Below are positions 27,893 through 37,934 of a stretch of 64,000 bases of DNA, piece by piece. Below the pieces are notes generated by a model, which saw only the letters and a list, made by a program, of their open reading frames with translations, made no database searches and had not been told where the DNA came from. The stretch spans positions 806,001-870,000 of the forward strand of contig JACJXZ010000001.1 of NCBI GenBank assembly GCA_020636375.1. The letters are read 5' to 3'. Within the stretch, counting starts at the first letter, position 1, and the number at the start of each line of letters is the position of its first letter. The stretch is from Lewinellaceae bacterium. Lineage in GTDB: Bacteria; Bacteroidota; Bacteroidia; Chitinophagales; Saprospiraceae. The translations under genes and the position numbers were made by a program.

Positions 27893-29680
27893 TCAATTCT
27901 CGTCGGCAATGATCTGGCCGACCTCCTCCTGGGTCAAGGCTTTGTTGAACAGGCGGAGTTCATCCATATAGCTGAGGTCCGACCAGTGGTCCCAGCCCGT
28001 AAAGTGAGGCGCGCCGGACATGATGGAGATCATATCGCAATCGGTCCAGTCGATGCCTCCGAAGTCCCCTTCGGCGGCAACCTCCCCATCGATATAAACA
28101 GCGCATTTGCTGCCGGAAATGCTGAAGGCGAAGTGGTGCCATTCATCGTCAGGGACGACATCAGCAGCGTCGCCGCCGTCGAACCAGTTGTCTCCTGTTC
28201 CGTTGCCGGCATTGAGCTTAAAGCGCTGTTCGCCGCCGGCATCCTCGCGGAAAAAGCGGAAGCCGCTCGTCCGCTTGTTCTGGGCATCCGGGTTTTCCAG
28301 GTCCGGCGGGCCGATAACCAATATGCCGGCCCGGTTCGGGTCGGGGTTGATCTTCATCCAGAACGCGGCGCTGAACTCGTCGCCCAGCAGGCCTTCCGTA
28401 GAGAAAGTGAGGTAGGAATCGGCAGCGCCGGCATAAGCGTCGGCACCGACTTTGCCCTCGCCGGCAAAACCAGGAGTGCCGACGACCGTCATCATCTGCC
28501 CGCTCACCATTTCCCGGAAAATGCCGTCATTAAAGCCGAGATAGAAGGTCTCGCCGTCGTACTTCGGCGTGTAACTGCCGCCGCCGCCGCCTTCCGTAGC
28601 GATAATAGCCCTGATCTCTGACTGAGACAGTTTGCGGTCGAAGATGCGCAGTTCGTCCATGAAGCTTCGGTCCGACAAGTGGTCCCAGCCGGTAAACCGG
28701 GGCGCGCCCGACATAATGGAAAGGATATCGCAGCCCGTCCAGTCCACGCCGCCATCCAGTATGTCTTCCTTTACGATCTCCCCGTCGATGTAGACCACGG
28801 CATCCGTACTGGAAATGGTGAAGGCAAAATGGTGCCAGTCGTCGGTGTCCGGAACGACATCGGCAGCGTCGCCGCCGTCGAACCAGGAATCGCCGTCACC
28901 CCGGCCGACATTGAGTTTGAAGCGCTGCTCGCCGCCGGCATTCTCCCGGAAGAACCGGAAACCGCTGGTCCGGTTGTTGGGGGCGGTGGGGTTGGCCTCA
29001 TCCGGAGGGCCGATGACCAGTATGCCGGCCCGGTCGGGAGTAGCGTTGACCTTCATCCAGAACACGGCGCTGAACTCGTCGCCCAGCATGCCTTCCGTCG
29101 GGACGGTCAGGTACGAGTCGGCAGCACCCTTATAGGCATCCAGGCCGAGGACGCTCTCGCCGGCAAAACCCGGAGTGCCGACCACCGTCGGCTGGCGTAC
29201 ATTCACCAGGTCGATGAAATCGCCGTCGAACGGCATGTACAAGACCTCGCCGGCATAGAGGGGCGTGTAGGCCGGCTCTTTGGTGAAGTTGACGGTAGCG
29301 GAGCCAGTTTTGCCATTCGTATCGGTGGCTGAAATGGTTATGGTGTGCATCCCGTCGGTGACCTGGTCATAGGCGTATTCGCCCACATACCGGCGGTAAT
29401 CGAGGAATTCCGTAAACGTCGCAATTTTCGCGCCGTCGTAATCAATGGACACTTCAGCCAGCTCGATGTCATCCGTAGCTTCAAACTTGATGTTAACCGT
29501 AGTAACGGATTCCAGGACCTGAATGAGGGACCCCTCCAGCGGAAAGGAAATCTTGACCTCCGGGCTTCCCTGGTCGGGCCCCGGATCAAAGGGAGTGATG
29601 GGGTCTATGCCCTCCCGTTCGCAGGACAGGGCGATGCCCATCAGCATGAGCAGCAAGAATAATTTATTGATAAGTTTCAT
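27893..29680 (-). CDS. Surface glycan-binding lipoprotein with tandem LamG domains
   Basis: The 595-residue protein has a lipobox (LLMLMGIALSC, Cys20), an Ig-like segment (about 40-130), and two concanavalin A/LamG-like domains (about 140-365 and 375-595). The two copies are strongly alike: AGILVIGPPD, TSGFRFFRE, GGEQRFKLN, WFDGGDAADVVPD, ILSIMSGAPRFTGWDH versus MISIMSGAPHFTGWDH. A GGGGGS-like linker separates them. Its place directly after SusD is where PULs encode SusE/F-type surface glycan-binding proteins. Binding of the PUL substrate is inferred from position and fold. Copy similarity suggests a recent internal duplication. Confidence 0.85.
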   Translation of the reverse strand: MKLINKLFLLLMLMGIALSCEREGIDPITPFDPGPDQGSPEVKISFPLEGSLIQVLESVTTVNIKFEATDDIELAEVSIDYDGAKIATFTEFLDYRRYVGEYAYDQVTDGMHTITISATDTNGKTGSATVNFTKEPAYTPLYAGEVLYMPFDGDFIDLVNVRQPTVVGTPGFAGESVLGLDAYKGAADSYLTVPTEGMLGDEFSAVFWMKVNATPDRAGILVIGPPDEANPTAPNNRTSGFRFFRENAGGEQRFKLNVGRGDGDSWFDGGDAADVVPDTDDWHHFAFTISSTDAVVYIDGEIVKEDILDGGVDWTGCDILSIMSGAPRFTGWDHLSDRSFMDELRIFDRKLSQSEIRAIIATEGGGGGSYTPKYDGETFYLGFNDGIFREMVSGQMMTVVGTPGFAGEGKVGADAYAGAADSYLTFSTEGLLGDEFSAAFWMKINPDPNRAGILVIGPPDLENPDAQNKRTSGFRFFREDAGGEQRFKLNAGNGTGDNWFDGGDAADVVPDDEWHHFAFSISGSKCAVYIDGEVAAEGDFGGIDWTDCDMISIMSGAPHFTGWDHWSDLSYMDELRLFNKALTQEEVGQIIADEN

Positions 29681-29771
29681 TTTTTCAACACTTTAAGATT
29701 AATTGACAAAATATTATATGCCTGAAATTGCGGCTGAGCAGCAACTTCCCAGATACTTCGCTCCGGCAATA

Positions 29772-31307
29772 TCAGCCCTTATCCAAAGCCGGCAACAAGT
29801 CGACCTGGTTCTGCGGGTAAGGCAGATAGATTTTGTCGGGAGTGAACGTACGGCCGTCGTAGTTCAGCTCGTCATACCTTTCCCAGCGGATCAGGTCGTA
29901 GTAACGCACGCCCCATTCCATAGCCAGCTCGGCAAATTTTTCGTCAACCACATTCTGAAGGGTGACGCCGGTAATTTGCGGCAGGCCGGCCCGGGCGCGA
30001 ACCAGGTTCACCGCCTGGTCGGCAGAAATCGCCGAGCTGGAGGCGCCCTGCAGGATAGCTTCGGCGTGCATCAGCAGGATCTCTGCGTAGCGGATGCAGG
30101 TGTAGTTTTTGTTATTGCTGTACCCCGTGCGGCCCGGCGTGATCTGGTTGGACGGCAGGTAGTGTTTGCCGCTGGCGAACTTGGCCCGCGCATAGTCTTT
30201 GATGACGTCCCCATCGCGGGTGGTATTGGACACAAAGTCGGGAAGGTCAGCGTATTTGGGGTCTTGCTGCAGTTCCGCAATGCCGCGGTCGGTAAAGAGT
30301 ACGCTCGTTTCCAGGCGGACCGTCTCGCCCCGGTCCAGCATGAACTTGATGAACTTGAAGCTCGGCTCAAAGAATCCCCAGCCGCCGCCAATGCCGTCCA
30401 CAGCAGGATCCCAGCCCTGAGGGCCGTAAAAGTCAAACAGGTGGAAATTGGCGTCGCCCGATCCTTGCCCGTAATCGGAGTATTGCAATTCGAGGATATT
30501 TTCCCGGTTCAGCTTGCCCTTCAGCTTGAACAACTCGTAAAAGTCCGGTTCCAGCTGGTACACGCCGGAGTTGATGATCTCCGAAGTGGCGTCGGCCACC
30601 GCCTGGTAGTTGCCCAATTCCTGTTCGGCCATGGCCTTAATAGCCAGGGCCGTATAGCGGTTGACGCCACCGGGCACATCGGTGCGGTCGGCCGGATGGA
30701 CCGTCGGCAGGTGTGGAATGGACTCATCCATCAGTTGAGAAATGTACTGCATGACTTCATCCTTGGTGGACAGTTCAGCCACCAGCAGGTCAGTAGGGTC
30801 GGCAGTCTCGGGGATCAGCATTTCTCCCCATACACGAGACAGGTAAAGCAGCAGGAAGCCATTGAGGGTATTGACCTCGGCAATGTACTGGTCGGCCAGG
30901 GCAGAAGGCGCCCCGGCTTCGCGGTACAGCTCGATCTGCTGGATGGCCGTCTTGCCGGTATAGATATCGTTGAAATTCAACTGCCACAACGAGTTGTACA
31001 TCCAGTAAGCCTGGTCATAGACAAACTTATCCGTAGCGTCAAATGGCTGCTGGTCGCCCAGCCCGCCGGCGTTGACATCGTCGCCGCGGACGGCAATCAG
31101 GGGGATGGTTTCCCAGCCGCGCGAGTAAAAATCGGCGTACACGCCGATCAGCGGCAGCACCATATTATCCGAGATGGAATAATCGATCTCCTGGTTGAAC
31201 GTCCGGTTCAGGGCCGGCTCGTCCAGGTTTTCTTCACAGGCCGGCAGCACCAGCAGCAGCAGGGCCAGCAAGCTGGTGCCCAGGTTATATTTGTTTAAGA
31301 TCTTCAT
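29772..31307 (-). CDS. SusD/RagB-family surface glycan-binding lipoprotein
   Basis: The 511-residue protein has a lipobox (LLALLLLVLPAC), the SusD TPR-like helical core, and the usual C-terminal signature (ICI-type motif TCIRYAEILLMHAEA, then LVRARAGLP and WGVRYYDLIRWERYDEL). It is the lid and binding partner of the SusC porin, capturing oligosaccharides at the outer membrane. The start is 26 nt after the susC stop, the usual operon spacing. The substrate is inferred from the neighbouring GH144 and GH3 enzymes. Confidence 0.96.
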   Translation of the reverse strand: MKILNKYNLGTSLLALLLLVLPACEENLDEPALNRTFNQEIDYSISDNMVLPLIGVYADFYSRGWETIPLIAVRGDDVNAGGLGDQQPFDATDKFVYDQAYWMYNSLWQLNFNDIYTGKTAIQQIELYREAGAPSALADQYIAEVNTLNGFLLLYLSRVWGEMLIPETADPTDLLVAELSTKDEVMQYISQLMDESIPHLPTVHPADRTDVPGGVNRYTALAIKAMAEQELGNYQAVADATSEIINSGVYQLEPDFYELFKLKGKLNRENILELQYSDYGQGSGDANFHLFDFYGPQGWDPAVDGIGGGWGFFEPSFKFIKFMLDRGETVRLETSVLFTDRGIAELQQDPKYADLPDFVSNTTRDGDVIKDYARAKFASGKHYLPSNQITPGRTGYSNNKNYTCIRYAEILLMHAEAILQGASSSAISADQAVNLVRARAGLPQITGVTLQNVVDEKFAELAMEWGVRYYDLIRWERYDELNYDGRTFTPDKIYLPYPQNQVDLLPALDKG

Positions 31308-31333
31308 CAGATTGGTATTTTATATAGTTTACG

Positions 31334-34300
31334 TTAAAATTTGACATTTAGCCCAACCGTATATACAGCGGGGATCGGATAGGTCTGGCGGTCCACGCCG
31401 TCGGGGATTTCGGCGGTGAAGCCGTTGTAATCGAACACGCTCAGCGGCCGGTCAGCCGTGAAGGAAACCCGGAAATCCGGGGCGCCGGCGCCAAAGACTT
31501 TCTCTCCCTGGACGTTATAGGCCAGTTGAACGTTCTGGATGCGCCAGAAACCGCCGTCATCCACCCAGTAGTCGCTGAGGCGCTGGTTCCAGCTCTTGCG
31601 CATGCCCTTGCTGGAGGGGTAGGTGTTCGAGGTGCCTTCGCCGTGCCAGCGGTTGATGGCCAGGTCGGCGTCCATGTTGGTGTCGTTGGTGAAGATCACT
31701 TCGCCGCGGCGGCGGTTCAGGATTTTGTTGCCGGACTGGCCAAAGAAGTGCGCCGACAGGTCAAAGCCCATATAGCTGATCCCCAGGTTGGCGCCGAACA
31801 TGAAGCTCGGCAGGTAAGACCCCAGCACGACGCGGTCGTCGGCATCGCTGATGCCGTCCCCGTTTTGGTCTACATACTTAAGGTCGCCGGGCTCCAGATT
31901 GTTCGCAACGGCAATCGGGTCGGCATCGATCTCCGCCTGGTTCTGGTAGACGCCGGCGACTTCCCAGCCGTAGAAGGCCAGCAGCGGTTCGCCCACGATG
32001 GAACGCTGGCGGAATTCCGCCGTGCCGCCATCGATATACGTTTGGCCGAACAGGTCGCGCACCTCATTCTTCAGGGTGGTGATGTTGCCGCCGACGCTGT
32101 AATTCAGGCCGAAAGAGGTGCGGTTGTTCCAGTTCAGGGCCATTTCAAAACCGGAGTTGCGGATTATGCCCACATTACGAAGCACCGTTCCGCCAATGGC
32201 CGGGATGTTGACCCGGATGGCTGCGTTCCTGGTATCGCGGATGTAATAATCGGCTTCGAAGGACAGGCGGCTGCGCAGGAACTCGGCGGTCAACCCGACG
32301 TTGGTCTCTTCCACCACTTCCCAGCGCAGGGCTGAAAAAGTATTGGAGGTCTCGGTGCCGCTGTACTGGGTGTCGCCCAGAGAAGTCGTTACTACCGTGG
32401 TGGTCGTAGCGCCGTCGCTGGCCTGGATGCGGTCGTTGCCCAGTTCGCCCCAGCTGGCGCGGAACTTCAGGTAGTCGATACCGTTCACGTTAAAGAAATT
32501 CTCTTCCGAAAGCACCCAGCCTACGCCGACTGTGGGGAAGTAGCCCCATTTTTCCTGGTACTTGCTGCTGCCGTCGGCACGGTAAGTGCCGTAGATCAGA
32601 TACCGGTTGTCGAAATTGTAGGCCACCCGGCCAAAATAAGAAATGCCGTAATAACGGCGGCCGTCGTCGCCGACATTTTCGCGGTCGGTATCCAGGGTTT
32701 CAGCCTGGTCGATGAACCAGGCGGCTTCCTGGTCGATCGGGAAGTTCAGGGCGCGCACCTCCAGCTGGTCGAAGGCCTCGTCGCGATAGGAAGTGCCCAG
32801 CATGGCGGTCAGGTTGTGGTTGCCATAGCTGTCTTCAAAAGTCAGGATGTTATCCCAGATCTGGTTGAAGTAGTTTTCGTTGTTCCTGTAGATCACCGAA
32901 TTCTCCCGCTGGAAATTGTTCCCGATAAAGTACGGGAAATTCAGGTTCCGCTGGTTGATGGTGGTAAGCGAACTGTTGTAAGCTGACTTGAAGGTCAACT
33001 TCTCCGGCAGGATGTTAAATTGTACGTAGAAGTTGCCCAGCAATTTTCGGACTTTTTGTTCATTCCGGTTGAACTTGGTGTCGACCAGCGGGTTCTGCCC
33101 GCCGCGGTATCCCAGGTCCTGCGCGTTGGCCAGCTGCAGCGGTTCGGCGTCGGTATTCTTTTCATCATACACCGGCATAATAGGCACGGCGTAATAAGCC
33201 CGGAACCAGGCGCCGTTTTCCGGCAGGAAGCGCGTGCCATTGCTGATGATGGCGTTGCCGCCGATGGTGAACCAGTCGGTCGCTTTAAAGTCGATCTTCG
33301 ACCGCAGGTTGAAACGCTCGAAGTCGTTCTTCATGTCCAGGATGCCTTCCTGCATGAAGTAGCTGGTGCCGATAGAGTAGGCCGCCTTGTTGCCGCCGCC
33401 GGAAACATCGACGCTGTGGTTGGTGATCGGCGCATCGCGCAGGATGACGTCGTACCAGTCGGTATTGACATCCGGCACGTTCGGGTTGATCCGGCTGCGG
33501 CCGTAGCGCTGCATGGCGTTCTGGATAAAGGTGGCGTCCGCTTCCGAGTCAGCTTCCAGGGCCATGGTCGTGAACTGTTCGGCGTTGGCCATCTTCAGCA
33601 CGTTCTGGGCCCGCTGCACGCCGTAGTAACCATCGTAGGTGATCCGCGCCGGCGAATCGTAGCTGCCGCCTTTGGTTTCGATCAGTACCACACCGTTGGC
33701 GGCGCGCACCCCGTAGATGGCGGCGGCGGAGGCATCCTTCAGGACGGAGATCGTCTTGATGTCGTTGTTGTTCAGGAAGTCGATGTTGTCGAAAAACATG
33801 CCGTCCACCACAAAGAGGGGCGCTTCGTTTTCGCTGCCGGGGTAGGACCCCACGCCCCGAATCCGCACTTTGGGCGCATCCCCCGGAGAACCTGCGCTGA
33901 CGATCTGCAAGCCGGCTACCCTCCCCTGCAGGGCCTGCATGGGCTGGCCGGAGGGCGTCTTCTCGATATCTTCAGCGCGGATCGTAGCAATGGAAGAGGT
34001 CAGGTCTTTGGATTTTTGCGACCCATACCCCACCACGACTATTTCTTCCAGCAGCTCGGCGCTTTGGCTGAGCTCGAAATCCAGTGTAGTTACCGCTCCA
34101 AGAACATAGGTAACAGGCTCATATCCGGTGTAGGACACGACGATCGTATCCCCCACATTGGCCCGCAACTCGAAACGGCCGTCAAAGTCGGTGATCGTAC
34201 CCGAGGCGTCTTTCTTGTTGAGGATGTTGACGCCGATGAGCGGTTCGCCGCCTTCTTCGGTTACCACCCCGGTGTAGGTCGTTTCCTGAGCCTGGGCGGC

Positions 34301-34354
34301 ACCCCATACCAGAAGGCATAGGAAGATAAAAAGCAATTTGGTAAAAAGTTTCAT
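31334..34354 (-). CDS. SusC/RagA TonB-linked outer membrane protein
   Basis: The 1006-residue protein has a signal peptide (MKLFTKLLFIFLCLLVWGAAQAQ), a carboxypeptidase-D-regulatory-like domain (TYTGVVTEEGGEPLIGVNI, about 24-100), a TonB plug with the SusC signature (VVVGYGSQKSKDLTSSIA; ISVLKDASAAAIYGVRAANGVVLIET), and a large beta barrel ending in a hydrophobic residue (YTVGLNVKF). It imports oligosaccharides across the outer membrane with SusD and TonB/ExbBD. It is the first gene of the PUL operon; a 557-nt gap separates it from the regulator gene. Confidence 0.97.
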   Translation of the reverse strand: MKLFTKLLFIFLCLLVWGAAQAQETTYTGVVTEEGGEPLIGVNILNKKDASGTITDFDGRFELRANVGDTIVVSYTGYEPVTYVLGAVTTLDFELSQSAELLEEIVVVGYGSQKSKDLTSSIATIRAEDIEKTPSGQPMQALQGRVAGLQIVSAGSPGDAPKVRIRGVGSYPGSENEAPLFVVDGMFFDNIDFLNNNDIKTISVLKDASAAAIYGVRAANGVVLIETKGGSYDSPARITYDGYYGVQRAQNVLKMANAEQFTTMALEADSEADATFIQNAMQRYGRSRINPNVPDVNTDWYDVILRDAPITNHSVDVSGGGNKAAYSIGTSYFMQEGILDMKNDFERFNLRSKIDFKATDWFTIGGNAIISNGTRFLPENGAWFRAYYAVPIMPVYDEKNTDAEPLQLANAQDLGYRGGQNPLVDTKFNRNEQKVRKLLGNFYVQFNILPEKLTFKSAYNSSLTTINQRNLNFPYFIGNNFQRENSVIYRNNENYFNQIWDNILTFEDSYGNHNLTAMLGTSYRDEAFDQLEVRALNFPIDQEAAWFIDQAETLDTDRENVGDDGRRYYGISYFGRVAYNFDNRYLIYGTYRADGSSKYQEKWGYFPTVGVGWVLSEENFFNVNGIDYLKFRASWGELGNDRIQASDGATTTTVVTTSLGDTQYSGTETSNTFSALRWEVVEETNVGLTAEFLRSRLSFEADYYIRDTRNAAIRVNIPAIGGTVLRNVGIIRNSGFEMALNWNNRTSFGLNYSVGGNITTLKNEVRDLFGQTYIDGGTAEFRQRSIVGEPLLAFYGWEVAGVYQNQAEIDADPIAVANNLEPGDLKYVDQNGDGISDADDRVVLGSYLPSFMFGANLGISYMGFDLSAHFFGQSGNKILNRRRGEVIFTNDTNMDADLAINRWHGEGTSNTYPSSKGMRKSWNQRLSDYWVDDGGFWRIQNVQLAYNVQGEKVFGAGAPDFRVSFTADRPLSVFDYNGFTAEIPDGVDRQTYPIPAVYTVGLNVKF

Positions 34355-34911
34355 CTCTAGTTTGATTTGGTGAGCACAAATTTATGCATGGTAACAATAT
34401 ACCAACAACGGAGGCATCAGTAGCCCATACTGATACGCTTTATTTTCCTTTCTTTACCTCCTGGCCAACCAGGGGCAAAACAAGGGCATAGCATTCTGGG
34501 TATTCAGATGGGTTTGATGGTATAAGCGTAAGCGAAGAAGGTTTCGCAGGCACCTGCACCGCACGGCAAAACAGCCAGGGCGCAGAAAGCCGGAGTGATG
34601 ATTTTTGGTTGCACTGATGCAAAGCCAAACCGGGTTGCCTGCGCATCCAGGCTTTAAATCCCTATGCTTATTTGGCAAAGTGCCGACCTGGCCTAATGAA
34701 AGTACAAAAAATGTTAATGAAAGCAAAACAAAAGTACCAATCAAAAACTTGTTATCCTAAAATCCGACCTCATTTTTACTACGCCAAACCCATTTTTCTG
34801 CTACTCCCCTGCACGGCGAAGGGGTTTAAAATAAATTGAAAATCAATCGGTTGAATTTTCATGGTGCTTTCTTCTGGCAGAAAACAAGGTTTAGGCCACC
34901 TCACCAGGGGA
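34355..34911. promoter_or_regulatory. PUL upstream region
   Basis: The 557 nt between the regulator's stop and the susC start contain no credible gene. The stretch next to susC is AT-rich (for example around 34680-34860) and must hold the operon promoter. No operator could be assigned by eye, and a small frame at 34440-34646 is taken as chance. Confidence 0.5.
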
Positions 34912-37719
34912 TCAAAACTGCATCAGAAACTCCGTCAGGTTTGCTTCCGGCCCGAGCCCCATCTTCCGGCGGAGCCGGTACCGCTTATTTTCCACCCCCC
35001 GCAGGGAAATATTGAGCAAAGGAGCGATCTCTTTGGAAGCAAGGTTCATTTTCAGGTAGGCTGCCAGGCGCAGGTCGCCCGGAGTAAGCTCGGGATATTG
35101 GCCTTTGAGCCGTTTGAAGAACTGGTCGTGCAATTGGTTGAAGTTGGACTCGAACACTTTCCAGTCTTCCTCGCTGCTGAGGTGGCTGTCGATCTGCCGG
35201 ATCATCTTATGGAGGTGCTGCCCGGTGTTTTCCGGCTCTTTTTTCTTTTTCATTTGGCTGAGTTCTTTCTTGAGCCGGATCAGCATTTCATTTTTGCGGA
35301 CCAGTTCCATGGTGCTGTCCGCCAGTTTGCGGCTTTTGTTTTTGATCTCCGCCTGCAGCATCTGGTTCCTGGAATAGATTTTCTGCCGCTGCAATTCCCT
35401 TTCCTTTTTTACTTCCAGCTGCCGTTTCTGCCGGGCCAGGCGGTTTTCATGCGCTTTGTACAACAGGCGCCCTGCAGCGATGAGCGCCGCAGCCAGCACC
35501 AGCTTAAACCATATAGCCTGATACCAGTAGGGCCGGATCACAAAGAAAAAGGAGGCCGCCTCGCCCGTAAGCTCCGGCTGCACCTGGAATTCGTAACTGC
35601 CGGGAGGAAGGTTGGTGTACTCCCGGGGCATCGCTCTGCCGAATTGCCCCCATTCCTGCTCGAATCCCAGGAGCCGGCACCTCAGGTTGATGTGTTGCGC
35701 ATAAAAAGGCAGGCCGAAAAAAAAGCGCAGGCTGTTCTCCGGGGGATTCAGCACCAGCGGCCCCTCCAGGGCGTCGGCCACGTGAATGGCCCGCCCCCTG
35801 CTCTTCACTTCTACCGTGGAGAAAACGGGCTTCGGGACCGCCAGCTCTTTTATATCCCTGACCCGCCGGGTATTGAGGATGACATAACCGTCCTCAGTGC
35901 TGATGAGGTAAAGCGAATCATTGAGGCTGATGATGTGTTCATCGGAAGCAACAAGGGAGACATCGAAATAGGCATGGGCACCCCGGCCGATGTATTCGGT
36001 ATAGTGGGGAAACAACTTGAACAAATCGCCTCCCCGGCCCGGAACCCACTTCAGGGCGCCCCGGTGTCCGGGGAAAGCTTCCTCTTCCGATACGGGATGG
36101 ATTTCAGCCGCCCGGACATCGTAGGCCAGTTTGCCCGAATCCGGCCAAATGCAGGCTTTGCCCGCCCAGTAGGTGATGCCGGCCCGGAGCTTTTCCAGCG
36201 GTGGCAGCCCTTCCGGCACCGGGAGGGCTGCCGGCCTGACTTCCGTAAATTCATTATTGAAACGCAGGCAGAACACCCCCTGGTGGGGATGAGCGGCCCA
36301 AAGCCTGCCCTGCGGGTCGAAAAAGGCATCTTTGGCCGAAGCCTCAAAACCTTTGACGGTATGGGCATAAGCCCAGTTGCCCCGGCCGTCATCGCGCAAC
36401 ACGGCCAGCCCGGTATAAGTGGCCAGCAACAAGAGGCTGTCCCGGAACGGAACGTCCAGGATGTGATACACCCCGGTCTCAGCATAAAGCCTCCGGACGG
36501 CATTGCCGCCGATAAGCAGGACGCCGTCATTGTGGGCGCAGAATATCTGGCCGCCGCGCACTTTCAGTTCCCAGGCCTGCCCCTGCGTATCCGGCGCCAG
36601 CTCAAAGGCATCCTCCCGCTGCGAAGGCCAGCGCTTGAAGAACACGCCCTGGTTGGTGCCGATGTAGAGCCTGTCCTGAAAGAGGGCAGCGGCAAAAACC
36701 GAGCCTACCTCTCCTTTTTTGTCGGAGAAATAGGACAAGGAGGAATTAGCGACGATGAGGTCAATCCCCTTATCCAAACCCGCCCAGAGATTGCCGGCAT
36801 CATCTTCGAAAAGAGCCAATACGGTATTGTTCTGCAGGCCGTTTTCCTGGTTGATGTGGAACAGGAGAGCCCCTTCCGGGCTGACGATATAGACGCCGGA
36901 CAGGATGGTGCCGAAAGCAAAATTGCCGTTGCGCAACCGGATGCCTTTGTTGACCTGTACCGACTTCAGTTCCTGGTTCAGGGCCCCGCCCCACGGCTGA
37001 AGCCGGCCGGCCGAATACTGGTAAAGGCCGTCATCCTGAGTGGCGGCCAGAAAAGCGGATCCTTCCAGCGGCAGAATGGTGGCCACCCTTTTACCCGCAA
37101 GCGGTTCGCTGCCCGGCAGGAACTCAAACCGGCCATCGGGCAGATACTCGTACAGGCCTTCATAGATCACCGGCGCCAGGATGCGGCCTCCCACCTCCCG
37201 GAGGAACATGGTGTTTCCCGGAGGGACGATCACCTCCACCTGGCCTTCCCAATAGCGATAAACTGTGGAAAAAGACTGGAAGAAAAGCCCCCTGTCGGTG
37301 GGCAGGAAATGCCAGATTTCTTCCCGGCGAGCCTTTTCGTAACTCACCTGATCCAGCAGCGAATGGTATTTGAACTGCCCGTGCCCATCCGGCGCCCAGT
37401 ATCCGGCTTTGGCGTATCCGCCAACAAAAACGCGCCCGGCGGCGTCGCTGGCCACCGCCCGGGCCAACCGTTGCCCCGGCGTGGAAAAGCATTGCCAGTT
37501 GGCGCCGTCGTACATCAGCAGGCCGCCCGAATTGCCGAAATACATCCGCTTGTCCGGCCCCTGGCAAATGCTCCAGTTCTGGTTCTGAGCATTGTATTGC
37601 TGCTTGGTGAAATGAGCCACCCGGGGCACTTCCGCCGGGTATCCGGGAACGGGAAACAGCGCCGACAGGACAAAGGCCAACAAGATGAGTTCGCCGCGCC
37701 TTTGGGTGAACGGTTGCAT
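34912..37719 (-). CDS. Membrane-spanning PUL regulator (Reg_prop, Y_Y_Y, LuxR-type HTH)
   Basis: The 935-residue protein has a signal peptide (residues 1-28). Two-bladed Reg_prop-type propeller repeats (NWSICQGPDKRMYFGNSGGLLMYDG; AGNLWAGLDKGIDLI) cover about 30-640. A Y_Y_Y domain (LPFYAQHINLRCRLLGFEQEW ... YTNLPPGSYEF) lies at 660-730, a membrane helix at about 745-765 (AIWFKLVLAAALIAAGRLLY), then a long coiled coil and a C-terminal LuxR/GerE-like helix-turn-helix (TPGDLRLAAYLKMNLASKEIA). The sensor is periplasmic and the DNA-binding part cytoplasmic, with no kinase. It lies directly upstream of susC on the same strand and is the probable local activator. Confidence 0.88.
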   Translation of the reverse strand: MQPFTQRRGELILLAFVLSALFPVPGYPAEVPRVAHFTKQQYNAQNQNWSICQGPDKRMYFGNSGGLLMYDGANWQCFSTPGQRLARAVASDAAGRVFVGGYAKAGYWAPDGHGQFKYHSLLDQVSYEKARREEIWHFLPTDRGLFFQSFSTVYRYWEGQVEVIVPPGNTMFLREVGGRILAPVIYEGLYEYLPDGRFEFLPGSEPLAGKRVATILPLEGSAFLAATQDDGLYQYSAGRLQPWGGALNQELKSVQVNKGIRLRNGNFAFGTILSGVYIVSPEGALLFHINQENGLQNNTVLALFEDDAGNLWAGLDKGIDLIVANSSLSYFSDKKGEVGSVFAAALFQDRLYIGTNQGVFFKRWPSQREDAFELAPDTQGQAWELKVRGGQIFCAHNDGVLLIGGNAVRRLYAETGVYHILDVPFRDSLLLLATYTGLAVLRDDGRGNWAYAHTVKGFEASAKDAFFDPQGRLWAAHPHQGVFCLRFNNEFTEVRPAALPVPEGLPPLEKLRAGITYWAGKACIWPDSGKLAYDVRAAEIHPVSEEEAFPGHRGALKWVPGRGGDLFKLFPHYTEYIGRGAHAYFDVSLVASDEHIISLNDSLYLISTEDGYVILNTRRVRDIKELAVPKPVFSTVEVKSRGRAIHVADALEGPLVLNPPENSLRFFFGLPFYAQHINLRCRLLGFEQEWGQFGRAMPREYTNLPPGSYEFQVQPELTGEAASFFFVIRPYWYQAIWFKLVLAAALIAAGRLLYKAHENRLARQKRQLEVKKERELQRQKIYSRNQMLQAEIKNKSRKLADSTMELVRKNEMLIRLKKELSQMKKKKEPENTGQHLHKMIRQIDSHLSSEEDWKVFESNFNQLHDQFFKRLKGQYPELTPGDLRLAAYLKMNLASKEIAPLLNISLRGVENKRYRLRRKMGLGPEANLTEFLMQF

Positions 37720-37760
37720 GGTTATATGGCTATATTGTTGTATGGCTATACAGGCAAAAC

Positions 37761-37915
37761 GGGCGCGATGCTAAATTGTGCCCCCTTCGGTGTTGGGAGG
37801 ATTTAGGTTTTAGGAGTTAGGTGCCTGTTGATTGCCCGATCAGGCCTGGGTTGACTCTAAAACCTACAGCCTAAGACCTAAAACCGGGCAAGGGATACAA
37901 AAAGGAATCGCGCCC
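37761..37915. repeat. Long hairpin repeat, left copy
   Basis: It begins GGGCGCGATGCTAAATTGTG and ends GGAATCGCGCCC, an imperfect terminal inverted repeat. Inner arms are TTTAGGTTTTAGG against CCTAAGACCTAAAACC. A diverged second copy in the same orientation is at 38510-38689; the two flank one lipoprotein gene. Confidence 0.75.
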
Positions 37916-37934
37916 GGCAAAACAACAACACCCT

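Noticed and set aside
29703..31298. A long plus-strand frame opposite susD, with similar ones opposite susC (33020-34321), pulA (46556-47704) and the MFS gene (48612-50075)
   Set aside because: Each is antisense to a gene with clear motifs; none has motifs of its own.
34861..37806. A 981-codon open frame on the plus strand
   Set aside because: It is antisense to the PUL regulator, whose domains are all recognisable; the antisense product resembles no family. It is a composition artefact of GC-rich coding DNA.
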